Shown here: in pieces, positions 1 to 6,864 of the stretch
Position numbering within the stretch: position 1 is the stretch's first letter
How the letters are laid out: each line of letters begins with the position of its first letter
Assembly: GCF_039916245.1 (NCBI RefSeq)
Contig: NZ_JBDSLS010000025.1
Location: forward strand, 1 to 19,041
Source: Gelidibacter sp039916245
GTDB taxonomy: Bacteria; Bacteroidota; Bacteroidia; Flavobacteriales; Flavobacteriaceae
DNA length: 19,041 nt
Reading direction: 5' to 3'
Notes under the pieces: model-generated
The model's database searches: none
The model's input: the letters and a program-made list of their open reading frames with translations, nothing else
What the model was told of the DNA's origin: nothing
Translations under genes and position numbers: made by a program

Positions 1-933
1 TTAGGTAGTGCTTTAGAGCAATATGTTGCTGCCAATGAAGCCGCACGTGAAAACATGTTGCCAAGATTAGAAGGTTTTATAGATAGTAATTATAAAAATT
101 ACCACTTGCCTTTAGAAAAAGAAATTTTGGCTAGACAGTTGAATTTATATGCTTCTAAAACGAATTATCCACTTCCAGAAATCGTAAAAGAAGTTGCTGC
201 ACAAAACAACAATGACTTTACAGCCTATGTGGATTCAATGTTTGACAACAGCATCTTTAGCTCAAAAGAAAGCATTACCGCATTTTTAGCAAATCCAGAT
301 GCTTCAAAACTGAAAAATGATCCTTTGTATACGTTCTCTGATCAAATCATGACGAAATACAGAGAGCAACCAGAAAGTTTGGTAAAACCTGAGAATGATT
401 ATCAAGCGGCTTTCAGAAAGTTGGTTGCAGGATTACGTGAATCTGGATTGAGCAAAATCCAATATTCGGATGCTAACTCTACCTTGCGTTTAAGCTACGG
501 AAAAGTGAGAGCTTTACCTGCTGATCCAAGAAACGATGCAGAATTCAACAACTACACGACCTTAAAAGGCATGATCGCTAAATACGTTCCAAATGATGAC
601 GAATTTGATTTGCCAGCACATATGTTAGACATGTACGCGAAAAAAGATTACGGACGTTATGCCAACGAAAGAGGTGAACTTTCAGTAAACTTTTTATCAG
701 ACAATGATATTACTGGCGGTAACTCAGGATCTCCTGTAATCAACGGTAAAGGTGAATTGATTGGTTTAGCTTTTGACGGTAACATTGAAGCGATGGCTGG
801 AGATGTTATTTTTGACAGCGATTTACAGCGCACCATCAACGTTGATATCAGATATGTACTTTGGTTGATTGACAAATATTCTGACGCCAAACATATTGTT
901 GACGAATTGACGATTGTTGGAGGAAATTCTTAA
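1..933 (+). CDS. S46 family dipeptidyl-peptidase, DPP7-like (C-terminal part, 5' end outside window)
   Basis: The frame is open from base 1, so the ATG at 55 is only an internal Met and the gene begins upstream. About 310 C-terminal residues are present of the roughly 700 usual for S46 peptidases. These serine exopeptidases sit in the periplasm or outer envelope and release dipeptides from oligopeptides. The chymotrypsin-like serine motif GNSGSPV is visible, with the catalytic Ser codon at 724-726, followed by the family-typical segment LIGLAFDGN. Eighteen residues after the Ser lies a Gly (778-780). From what I recall of the family, Gly here marks DPP7-type preference for hydrophobic P1 residues, while DPP11 has Arg. 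The conserved block LQRTINVDIRYVLW follows, and the protein ends at TAA 931-933. The His and Asp of the triad would lie upstream and cannot be checked. Family is certain; the subtype is inferred from one residue. Confidence 0.93.
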   Translation, partial: LGSALEQYVAANEAARENMLPRLEGFIDSNYKNYHLPLEKEILARQLNLYASKTNYPLPEIVKEVAAQNNNDFTAYVDSMFDNSIFSSKESITAFLANPDASKLKNDPLYTFSDQIMTKYREQPESLVKPENDYQAAFRKLVAGLRESGLSKIQYSDANSTLRLSYGKVRALPADPRNDAEFNNYTTLKGMIAKYVPNDDEFDLPAHMLDMYAKKDYGRYANERGELSVNFLSDNDITGGNSGSPVINGKGELIGLAFDGNIEAMAGDVIFDSDLQRTINVDIRYVLWLIDKYSDAKHIVDELTIVGGNS

Positions 934-935
934 CA

Positions 936-967
936 GAAGACGGAAGACGGAAGACGGAAGACGGAAG
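936..967. repeat. Tandem heptamer array (GGAAGAC)n
   Basis: About four and a half copies of the 7-bp unit GGAAGAC begin two bases after the peptidase stop codon and run up to the terminator. The copies are identical. The period is not a multiple of three and the array lies outside the gene, so it looks like a simple-sequence intergenic repeat. A second, diverged 7-bp array precedes hemB (17288-17329). Confidence 0.85.
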
Positions 968-978
968 TTTAAAAATAA

Positions 979-1017
979 AAAAAAATGCGAACTGGATGAA
1001 CTGGTTCGCATTTTTTT
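979..1017 (+). terminator. Bidirectional intrinsic terminator between the peptidase and crotonase genes
   Basis: A 10-bp stem AAATGCGAAC / GTTCGCATTT (983-992 with 1004-1013) has an 11-nt loop and is flanked by an A-run on the left and a T-run on the right. It can therefore act as a Rho-independent terminator in both directions. This fits its place downstream of the rightward peptidase gene, facing the leftward crotonase gene. Confidence 0.85.
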
Positions 1018-1060
1018 ACTTGTATTTATTAATGTTTCAGAGTTACCAATCCTATATTTT

Positions 1061-1199
1061 AGAACGCAGATGACGCTGATTTTCTATGATTTTAACTGAT
1101 TAGTGTGGAATCTTCATCTTAAGGATTTTATCAGAGAACCTTCGAAATTGCAGAAATAAAATCAGTGGAAATCTGCTCTATCTGTGTCATCTGCGTTCT
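1061..1199. repeat. Inverted-repeat element with 14-bp termini (MITE-like or long-hairpin repeat)
   Basis: The termini AGAACGCAGATGAC (1061-1074) and its exact reverse complement GTCATCTGCGTTCT (1186-1199) bound a 139-bp AT-rich segment. Weaker complementarity continues inward (CTGATTTT near the left end, AAAATCAG near the right). No coding potential is evident. The right end touches the stop region of the minus-strand crotonase gene (1198). A related fragment occurs at 3662-3683. It could be a small non-autonomous mobile repeat or a long transcript-end hairpin. Confidence 0.7.
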
Positions 1200-1980
1200 A
1201 TTTTCCCTGAAACTCCGCCTTACGCTTTTCCAAAAACGCTGTTGTCCCTTCGATAAAATCTTCAGTGCCGAAACACTTTCCAAATTGTTTGATCTCTACT
1301 TTAAAACCATCAACACCATCTTTATAATTGGCGTTGATGGCTTTTATAGCGCCTTTAATGGCCACAGGAGAATTGCGCATGATTTTACCCGCAATCTTTT
1401 CACACATTGGTATAAGATCATCTTGTGTGGTCACATGATTGACCAATCCGTAGGCTTTTGCAGTTTCTGCATCAATCATACTTGCGGTCATGACCATTTC
1501 CATAGCGCGGCCTTTGCCGACTAATTGCGGCAAACGTTGTGTACCTCCATAACCGGGGATAACGCCTAAAGAAGTTTCTGGCAAGCCCATTTTAGCATTA
1601 TCACTCGCAATCCGGAAATGACAGGCCATCGCTAATTCGAGTCCCCCGCCAAGCGCAAATCCGTTGACTGCCGCAATTACCGGAGTTGATAAATTCTCAA
1701 TATAATCGAATAATAACTCTTGACCTTTGGCTGCTAGCTTTCCGCCATCTTCTACATCAAAATGGGCAAATTCGCTAATGTCTGCACCAGCGACAAAAGC
1801 TTTCTCGCCACTTCCCGTAAGGATGATGACCTTGGTGTTTTTATCTTTGTTCGCCACTTTAAAAGCTTGATTGAGCTCATTTATAGTGGCCTTGTTTAAA
1901 GCATTTAACTTATTTGGTCGGTTGATGGTAATCGTCGTGATACCATCTTTTGTTTTGGATAGGATGTTTTCGTAAGACAT
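1198..1980 (-). CDS. Enoyl-CoA hydratase / 3-hydroxybutyryl-CoA dehydratase (crotonase family)
   Basis: This 260-residue cytoplasmic crotonase-fold enzyme should hydrate trans-2-enoyl-CoA, or dehydrate 3-hydroxyacyl-CoA, in fatty acid or short-chain acyl-CoA metabolism. I chose the ATG at 1980 (MSYENILSKT). The frame stays open upstream to 2043, but that stretch lies in a hairpin repeat and encodes nothing family-like. The oxyanion-hole segments AGADISEF (about 65-72) and GFALGGGLELAMAC (107-120) are present. Both catalytic glutamates are present: Glu115 in GGGLEL and Glu135 in GLPETSLG, followed by PGYGGTQRL. Length is normal for a single-domain hydratase. The next gene upstream on the same strand is the histidine kinase, 87 bp away across the repeat, so co-transcription is possible. 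Exact substrate cannot be read from sequence. Confidence 0.93.
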   Translation of the reverse strand: MSYENILSKTKDGITTITINRPNKLNALNKATINELNQAFKVANKDKNTKVIILTGSGEKAFVAGADISEFAHFDVEDGGKLAAKGQELLFDYIENLSTPVIAAVNGFALGGGLELAMACHFRIASDNAKMGLPETSLGVIPGYGGTQRLPQLVGKGRAMEMVMTASMIDAETAKAYGLVNHVTTQDDLIPMCEKIAGKIMRNSPVAIKGAIKAINANYKDGVDGFKVEIKQFGKCFGTEDFIEGTTAFLEKRKAEFQGK

Positions 1981-1995
1981 AGTTGTGTGTTTTTT

Positions 1996-2038
1996 ATCTC
2001 CGCGTGGTTGTTGAGCTTGTCGAAGCAAAGACGGAGAT
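1996..2038. repeat. Dispersed hairpin repeat with inner GCTT-gtcg-AAGC palindrome
   Basis: The outer arms ATCTCCG (1996-2002) and CGGAGAT (2032-2038) are exact inverted repeats. They enclose GTTGAGCTTGTCGAAG, whose centre is itself palindromic (GCTT-gtcg-AAGC). The element lies 16 bp upstream of the crotonase ATG, between it and the histidine kinase stop. I recall the CTTCGACAAGCTCAAC core (minus strand) as a widely dispersed intergenic repeat in bacteria. It could fold in the mRNA leader. Confidence 0.6.
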
Positions 2039-2067
2039 CTCAATTAATAAATTTCTTCTCTTTTGCT

Positions 2068-3519
2068 TTATTCTTTAGGAAACGTCACAGTAAAAATTGT
2101 TCCTCTTCCCTCTTGAGAAGTAAAGGTAATCGTTCCATTGTAAGTTTCCACTATATTTTTAACCATGGCCAATCCGAGGCCCATGCCGCTGGATTTTGTG
2201 GTAAACTTAGGTTCAAATATTCTTGAAAAATCGGCTTCTGTTATGCCTTTACCATTATCGGACACTGCGATTTTGACCATATTGCCTTCAGACATCACGC
2301 TGACCACAACTTTAGGATCTTTATCTTCGGCAATGGCCTGCGTCGCATTCTTGACTAAATTGGTAACCACACGAATCAATTGCGTACGATCCAACTTCGA
2401 AATAATTTCCTTTTCATCGGCTACAAAAACAATATAATCTTCACTGAAAATATCTAAAGCCAATTTTACAATCTCCACCACATTTAGGGTTTCATTTTGC
2501 TGCGCTGGCATTCTCGCAAAATTGGAAAAGGCAGATGCAATGGAACTCATCGTATCAATTTGCTGGATGAGCGTTTTGCTATATTCGTCTAATTTTTGAT
2601 AAATTTCAGGATCGGCATGATTAAATTTGCGTTGAAAACTTTGGACACTTAAACGCATTGGCGTCAACGGATTTTTAATTTCATGGGCCACTTGTTTCGC
2701 CATTTCACGCCAGGCCTGTTCACGCTCTGAGGTTGCCAATTTAACAGCACTCTCCTCCAATTCATCAATCATACTGTTGTATGACCTTACCAAAGTCGCA
2801 ATTTCCTCACTGGAGGATTCGATTTCGATTTTTTTGTTGCGTTTTTCCAATCGTGTCGCTTTTATTTTTTCACTTATGGTTTTAAGCGATTTGGTAATGT
2901 ACGAGGATAGGAAATAGGCCAAAACAATCGCCAATATCAACATGAAAAAATAGGCATAGCCCAAACGCTCTAAAAACTCATTCAATTCCTTATTCAAAAA
3001 ATCGTCATTTTCAAGATAAGGCAATTTCAGAATAGCAATGGACTTGAACTTTTTATCGGTAATGTAAGTGTAAGAAGATTGGTAGGTTTGATCATTTAAT
3101 ATGGTTTTTTCAACAAAACGGTGTTCTGCGGTGTTGGAAAGCACATTTAAAATATGAGGGCTTAAACATTGTGAACCCGCATCGCCTTCGATACTCGATT
3201 TTGAAGACAGTATCAAACTTCCCTCTAAATCAAAAATATCAATTTGACTCTGGTGGATATCTGCAATTTTATAAATCTCTTCCCTGAAAATCAATCGCAC
3301 CTTTTCGGTAATGACCTCCCAGGTTGTTCCGCGAATGACAAAATCAATATGACGCTTGATATTATCTTCCTTGCGTTCCAAACGATCTCTATGATACGCT
3401 TGTGCTTCTTCATTATACTGGTAAATGGTTACGCCTGCAATCAAAACGGAAGCGATGAGCACCAACAGAATCATGGATAAAAAGATGCGTAGGCGTAAAG
3501 AAAATCGTCTTATTCTCAT
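2068..3519 (-). CDS. Membrane sensor histidine kinase, NtrY-like (HAMP, HisKA, HATPase)
   Basis: This 483-residue inner-membrane two-component sensor has TM1 at about 12-34, a periplasmic sensor region of about 150 residues, TM2 at about 187-208, then a HAMP linker (about 209-262). The HisKA domain carries the H-box AHEIKNPLTPM with phospho-acceptor His279. The ATPase domain shows the N-box NLVKNATQAI (387-396), G1 box DNGKGI (421-426), an F-box around FEPKFTTKSSGMG, and the G2 box GMGLGLAMV. The H-box followed by PLTPMRLS is the NtrY/PrrB-like type. No response regulator gene is adjacent, so its partner is encoded elsewhere. It is separated from hemJ by 268 bp, so a role in heme control is not supported beyond proximity. 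All catalytic boxes are intact. Confidence 0.93.
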   Translation of the reverse strand: MRIRRFSLRLRIFLSMILLVLIASVLIAGVTIYQYNEEAQAYHRDRLERKEDNIKRHIDFVIRGTTWEVITEKVRLIFREEIYKIADIHQSQIDIFDLEGSLILSSKSSIEGDAGSQCLSPHILNVLSNTAEHRFVEKTILNDQTYQSSYTYITDKKFKSIAILKLPYLENDDFLNKELNEFLERLGYAYFFMLILAIVLAYFLSSYITKSLKTISEKIKATRLEKRNKKIEIESSSEEIATLVRSYNSMIDELEESAVKLATSEREQAWREMAKQVAHEIKNPLTPMRLSVQSFQRKFNHADPEIYQKLDEYSKTLIQQIDTMSSIASAFSNFARMPAQQNETLNVVEIVKLALDIFSEDYIVFVADEKEIISKLDRTQLIRVVTNLVKNATQAIAEDKDPKVVVSVMSEGNMVKIAVSDNGKGITEADFSRIFEPKFTTKSSGMGLGLAMVKNIVETYNGTITFTSQEGRGTIFTVTFPKE

Positions 3520-3564
3520 TTAAAATAGTGTAGTGCGATAAAGATAGCAATTATCAATCCAAAA

Positions 3565-3577
3565 ACGGCTGCGCCGT
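3565..3577 (-). terminator. Weak intrinsic terminator candidate downstream of hemJ
   Basis: Read on the minus strand, the sequence shows a GC-rich 5-bp stem ACGGC/GCCGT with a 3-nt loop followed by TTTTT (complement of 3561-3565). It lies in the 268-bp gap after hemJ and before the histidine kinase, so it could end the hemH-MATE-hemJ transcript. The stem is short, so this is tentative. The rest of the gap holds only repeat fragments. Confidence 0.35.
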
Positions 3578-3661
3578 AAATTTCAAAAACTAAAATATCA
3601 AAATTCCAATACAGTTAGCTGTTATAACAAAACTTATTATGCCATTTAGTGAAGCTTCTGC

Positions 3662-3683
3662 AAAATCTGTGTGATCAGCGGGA
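3662..3683. repeat. Diverged fragment of the 1061-1199 repeat family
   Basis: ATCTGTGTGATCAGCG here (from 3665) matches ATCTGTGTCATCTGCG near the right end of the 1061-1199 element at 14 of 16 positions. It lies in the non-coding gap between hemJ and the histidine kinase. It appears to be a decayed solo end of the same family. Confidence 0.45.
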
Positions 3684-3727
3684 AATCCTTGTAGTGTCAA
3701 GTATTTTACCGTGAAGAAGTTAGGTCT

Positions 3728-3763
3728 CAAAGTTCCGCAAAGGAAATACAAAGTTTCACAAAG
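3728..3763. repeat. Two-copy CAAAGTTYCRCAAAG direct repeat
   Basis: The copies CAAAGTTCCGCAAAG (3728-3742) and CAAAGTTTCACAAAG (3749-3763) differ at two positions and start 21 bp apart. They lie just beyond the hemJ stop codon. This resembles the CAAAG-rich simple repeats common in Bacteroidetes intergenic regions. No function is evident. Confidence 0.6.
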
Positions 3764-3787
3764 AGCAGCGATATGGGTTGAAGTTTT

Positions 3788-4336
3788 TTAAGAGTTCGTA
3801 TTTCTCTCCCGGATGTTTTTGTAAAGTTTGAAACCCAACATCAACACAACACCTAGCACTAAGATGCCAACCACTCCAAAAATCCAACTGATGGAATTTT
3901 TTAGAATAACCAGAAACACTACGGCGAACAAAATAAAAGTAGCGCCCTCATTCCACAATCGCATGAAATTGGAGGTTTTTTTGACCTCATCGCGCTGGAG
4001 TTGTTTATAGTACTGATGTGTTTTCAGGTGATAAAAGATGAGCAATACCACGAATGCTAATTTCACATGCATCCATCCTTGCTGCAACCAAAGTGGCTGT
4101 AAAATGATTAACCAAATCGCAAAAACGGTCGCCAATATTGCAGAAGGCCAGGTGATAATCGTCCATAAACGATTCGCCATCAATTTGAGCTGTTTTCCTA
4201 AAATTTCCTTTTCAGGAGATGGCTTGTGAAAGGATTCAATTTGATATACAAACAACCTTGGAATGTAGAAAAGTCCTGCAAACCAAGTGATGACAAAAAT
4301 AAGATGGAGCGATTTTATGTAGTTGTAGTATTCCAT
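3788..4336 (-). CDS. hemJ: HemJ-type protoporphyrinogen IX oxidase (often annotated 'CopD family')
   Basis: This 182-residue integral membrane protein matches the HemJ family, which oxidises protoporphyrinogen IX to protoporphyrin IX, the substrate of ferrochelatase. The N-terminal helix carries the hallmark pattern with His11 in SLHLIFVITWFAGLFYIPR. A second conserved block, WMHVKLAFVV, carries His90 and Lys92, and a later N-E pair sits in RLWNEGATF (129-130). Four helices of the core are followed by an extra C-terminal hydrophobic segment (about 152-172). The start ATG at 4336 lies 14 bp after the MATE stop codon, and hemH is two genes upstream, so the context strongly supports the heme role over copper transport. 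No hemG or hemY is seen in the window. Activity cannot be proven from sequence, but family and neighbourhood agree. Confidence 0.85.
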   Translation of the reverse strand: MEYYNYIKSLHLIFVITWFAGLFYIPRLFVYQIESFHKPSPEKEILGKQLKLMANRLWTIITWPSAILATVFAIWLIILQPLWLQQGWMHVKLAFVVLLIFYHLKTHQYYKQLQRDEVKKTSNFMRLWNEGATFILFAVVFLVILKNSISWIFGVVGILVLGVVLMLGFKLYKNIRERNTNS

Positions 4337-4350
4337 GGGTCGGCAATTAT

Positions 4351-5703
4351 TTAAATATCTTTAGGTGTCAAATTCCGTTTGATCTCACGATTCAAAAAAT
4401 AAGCCGTTACGATGGTGGCCAAAACATCTGAAATTGGAAAAGAAATCCACACTCCCAATTCGCCATAAAATTTAGGCAAAATCAAGATGAGCGGAATGAA
4501 AATGAAACCTTGCCTACTTAAAGTCAACAATAAGGCCGGTCTTGCTTTTCCAATCGCCTGAAAATACGCCGCACCTATCAACTGCCAAGCAATAATAGGT
4601 GTTGCGGCAAAAACCCAGCGCATATCACTTGGCGCTTGCCGAAGTACACCAGCATCCGTAGTAAACATTCGGGCGATATTTTCCGGGAAAATCATCAATA
4701 CGACAAATACCAAACTAGCTAAAATTGCGGCATACTTGATGGCTGTATTCAGTGTTTCCTTAACCCGATGGTAGTTTTCAGCCCCATAGTTAAAGCCCGC
4801 AATCGGCAAAAACCCTTGCGTAACACCTAGGACTGGAAACATGGCAAACATCAACATCCGACCCGCAATGGCATAAGACGTCACAGAGGCCTCTCCACCC
4901 AGATCAAACAGAATATTATTCATAAATAGGTAGGTAACACTTACTACGGCCTGTCTCGCTAAGGTTACAAAACCTAAAGAAGTAATTTCCTTTACAATCG
5001 GAAAATTCAGTCCTAAATGTGTGAAATTGATTTTTAATTCTGACTTTTTAGAGGCAAAAAACCATAAAATAAATACCAAACAAATCACATAAGATAGTGT
5101 TGTCGCCCATGCTGCTCCTGCCATCCCAAAATCCATCACGTTGATGAAAATATAATCCATAATCAGATTACAAACCGATGGAATCATCATGGCATACATG
5201 GCAAATTTAGGTTTGCCTTCTGCACGAATGACCGTGTTGGCCATCATACAAAGTGCCAAAAGCGGCACTCAGTAAAGTACGATTTGATAATAGGTTTTGG
5301 CGGGTTCAAAAATGGCACCTTTCCCACCAAAGGACTCAATAATGGAATCTGCAAAAAACAGACCCACGGCAACCAGGGAGAGCGTCAATATTAACGTTAA
5401 AGTGATTTGGTTACCAAATACCTTAAGTGCTTTTTTATGATTGTCAGCCCCTAAGGCTCTTGATATTATAGACGAACCCCCAATACCAATGGCCATTCCT
5501 AAAGCGGCAATAAAAAACGAAACTGGTAAAACCACGTTGATCGCCGCAATGGCCGTCGAGCCAATCCAGTTGCCTACAAAAATAGTATCCACCAAAATAT
5601 TGAGCGACATGACCAATATCCCAATAGAAGCCGGAACAGCTTGCTTTATGAGAAGTTTACTAATGGGTTGTGTGCCTAAATCCTGGGAGGAAAACTTTTC
5701 CAT
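4351..5703 (-). pseudogene. MATE family efflux transporter gene interrupted by one in-frame TGA
   Basis: Two parts of one MATE transporter lie in the same frame. The first 144 residues (5703-5272) contain the N-terminal helices, including LIKQAVPASIGILVMSLNILVDTIFVGNWIG. They end at TGA (5271-5269) after YYQIVLY. The frame then continues uninterrupted for 305 residues (VPLLALCMMANTVIRAEGKPK onward) to TAA at 4351. No base is gained or lost. A single change from a sense codon such as GGA would explain the stop, giving a full-length protein of about 450 residues, normal for MATE. A GTG at 5268 directly follows the TGA but would make an N-terminally lacking transporter, unlikely to work alone. 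The ATG at 5703 overlaps the hemH stop by one base (TAATG), implying translational coupling. Family substrates are drugs or metabolites exchanged for Na+ or H+. Sequencing error, recent mutation and readthrough are all possible. Confidence 0.85.
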
Positions 5704-6737
5704 TATGCAATTACGGGTTCAACAGCAGCCCATTCATTGATCCAGTTGGATAGAATAGCCACAAATTCGTCATCATCATTTAAACAAGGTACTGTCGTAA
5801 AGCCTTTTCCGCCCATTTCATGGAAAATCTCTGAGCCTTCCATGGCAATTTCTTCTAAAGTTTCTAAACAATCACTTACAAATGCTGGTGTGACAACAGC
5901 TAAATTTTTGATGCCTTGTTTTCCCAAACGCTCAATAGTAATATCGGTAGCCGGTTTCAACCAAGGATCGACTCCTAATCGTGACTGAAACGATGAAGTA
6001 TAAGTCCCAGGAACCAAATTAAGCTTATCGGCTACCAAGCGTGTCACTTCCAAACACTGATGGCGATAGCAAAACTCGTGTGCAGGAGAAGGTGTTATAC
6101 AACAACTCCTATCAATTTTACAATGTGATTTGGTAATGTCGCGTTTACGAATATGACGTTCTGGAACACCATGATATGAAAACAATAGGTGATCATAAGG
6201 ATGATCTTTCAAATGTCTTGCAATGGAATGCGAAAGCACTTCAATATAATCTTCACGATTGTAAAATGCTTTTAAGTCGGAAATTTTAAGGCTTGGAAAA
6301 TGTTCTTTTCGAATCTCTTCTGCCAACACCAAAATTGTCTCGGTCGTTGCCATGGCAAATTGTGGATATAAAGGCATCAAAAACACCTCTTCCACACCTT
6401 TGTCCACCAACTCCTGAAGACCTTTTTTGATGGTCATGCTACCATAACGCATGGCTAAAGCAACCGGTAGCGGCGTGTTTTTTTGTATCTTTTTCTGAAG
6501 GCGCTCTGAAATGACGATTAAAGGCGATCCTTCCTCCCACCAAATTTTTTTATACGCTTCCGCAGATGCTTTAGGTCGGGTATTTAAAATGATCCCTTTT
6601 ACAATAAAAGTTCGTAACCAAACCGGAACGTCGATAACGCGTTCATCCATTAAAAACTCACTTAAATAAGGTTTAACATCTTTTGGTTCTGGGCTATCTG
6701 GCGAGCCTAAATTAACAAGTAATACTCCTTTTTTCAT
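5703..6737 (-). CDS. hemH: Ferrochelatase (protoheme ferro-lyase)
   Basis: This 344-residue enzyme inserts Fe2+ into protoporphyrin IX, the final step of protoheme synthesis. The N-terminus MKKGVLLVNLGSPDSPEP is canonical. The porphyrin/metal-binding signature LLFSYHGVPERH carries catalytic His189, and the conserved acidic helix begins PAFVSDCLETLEEI with Glu292 in the position of the catalytic Glu. Between His189 and the C-terminal half lies a Cys-rich stretch with Cys206, 212, 213, 223 and 228. That is reminiscent of bacterial ferrochelatases reported to bind a [2Fe-2S] cluster through internal cysteines, but the cluster is an inference. The stop overlaps the MATE start by one base. The leader carries a strong hairpin six bases before the ATG and a 15-bp palindrome further up. 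The pathway partner HemJ is encoded downstream on the same strand. Confidence 0.97.
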   Translation of the reverse strand: MKKGVLLVNLGSPDSPEPKDVKPYLSEFLMDERVIDVPVWLRTFIVKGIILNTRPKASAEAYKKIWWEEGSPLIVISERLQKKIQKNTPLPVALAMRYGSMTIKKGLQELVDKGVEEVFLMPLYPQFAMATTETILVLAEEIRKEHFPSLKISDLKAFYNREDYIEVLSHSIARHLKDHPYDHLLFSYHGVPERHIRKRDITKSHCKIDRSCCITPSPAHEFCYRHQCLEVTRLVADKLNLVPGTYTSSFQSRLGVDPWLKPATDITIERLGKQGIKNLAVVTPAFVSDCLETLEEIAMEGSEIFHEMGGKGFTTVPCLNDDDEFVAILSNWINEWAAVEPVIA

Positions 6738-6742
6738 ATGAC

Positions 6743-6762
6743 ATTCCTGCGAAGGCAGGAAT
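6743..6762. repeat. Perfect GAAG-loop hairpin in the hemH leader
   Basis: ATTCCTGC (6743-6750) and GCAGGAAT (6755-6762) form an exact 8-bp inverted repeat around GAAG. On the minus strand the hairpin ends five bases before the hemH ATG, where a ribosome would load. I recall the core TTCCTGCGAAGGCAGGAA as a very common dispersed repeat in many bacteria, so it is probably a REP-like insertion that happens to sit in this leader. Confidence 0.7.
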
Positions 6763-6810
6763 CTATTTTTAAATTAAACTTCAATCACTTTTATACTTTA
6801 AATCATTCGT

Positions 6811-6825
6811 AGATTTTGAAAATCT
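6811..6825. promoter_or_regulatory. 15-bp perfect palindrome upstream of hemH (candidate operator)
   Basis: AGATTTT-G-AAAATCT is a perfect inverted repeat about 75 bp before the hemH start, inside the 127-bp gap after the AraC-family gene. There is no T-run, so it is a poor terminator. A symmetric AT-rich site in a promoter region is compatible with a dimeric regulator. No clear TAnnTTTG box was found for hemH, so the binding role is speculative. Confidence 0.35.
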
Positions 6826-6864
6826 CTCAAATCTGACATAAACTCTTACGAGATTTTTACAACT

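Noticed and set aside
724..780. DPP11-type (Asp/Glu-specific) assignment for the S46 peptidase
   Set aside because: The specificity position after LAFD is Gly, not the Arg expected for DPP11.
914..1099. Small frame after the peptidase gene
   Set aside because: It is made of the heptamer repeat and terminator sequence and has no independent coding signs.
1165..1524. 119-residue frame on the plus strand
   Set aside because: It is antisense to the crotonase gene, starts within the inverted-repeat element and has no recognisable motif.
4351..5268. A separate 305-residue transporter starting at GTG 5268
   Set aside because: It begins exactly after an in-frame TGA and continues the MATE protein of 5703-5272 in the same frame. 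It lacks the N-terminal helices, so it is the rest of an interrupted gene.
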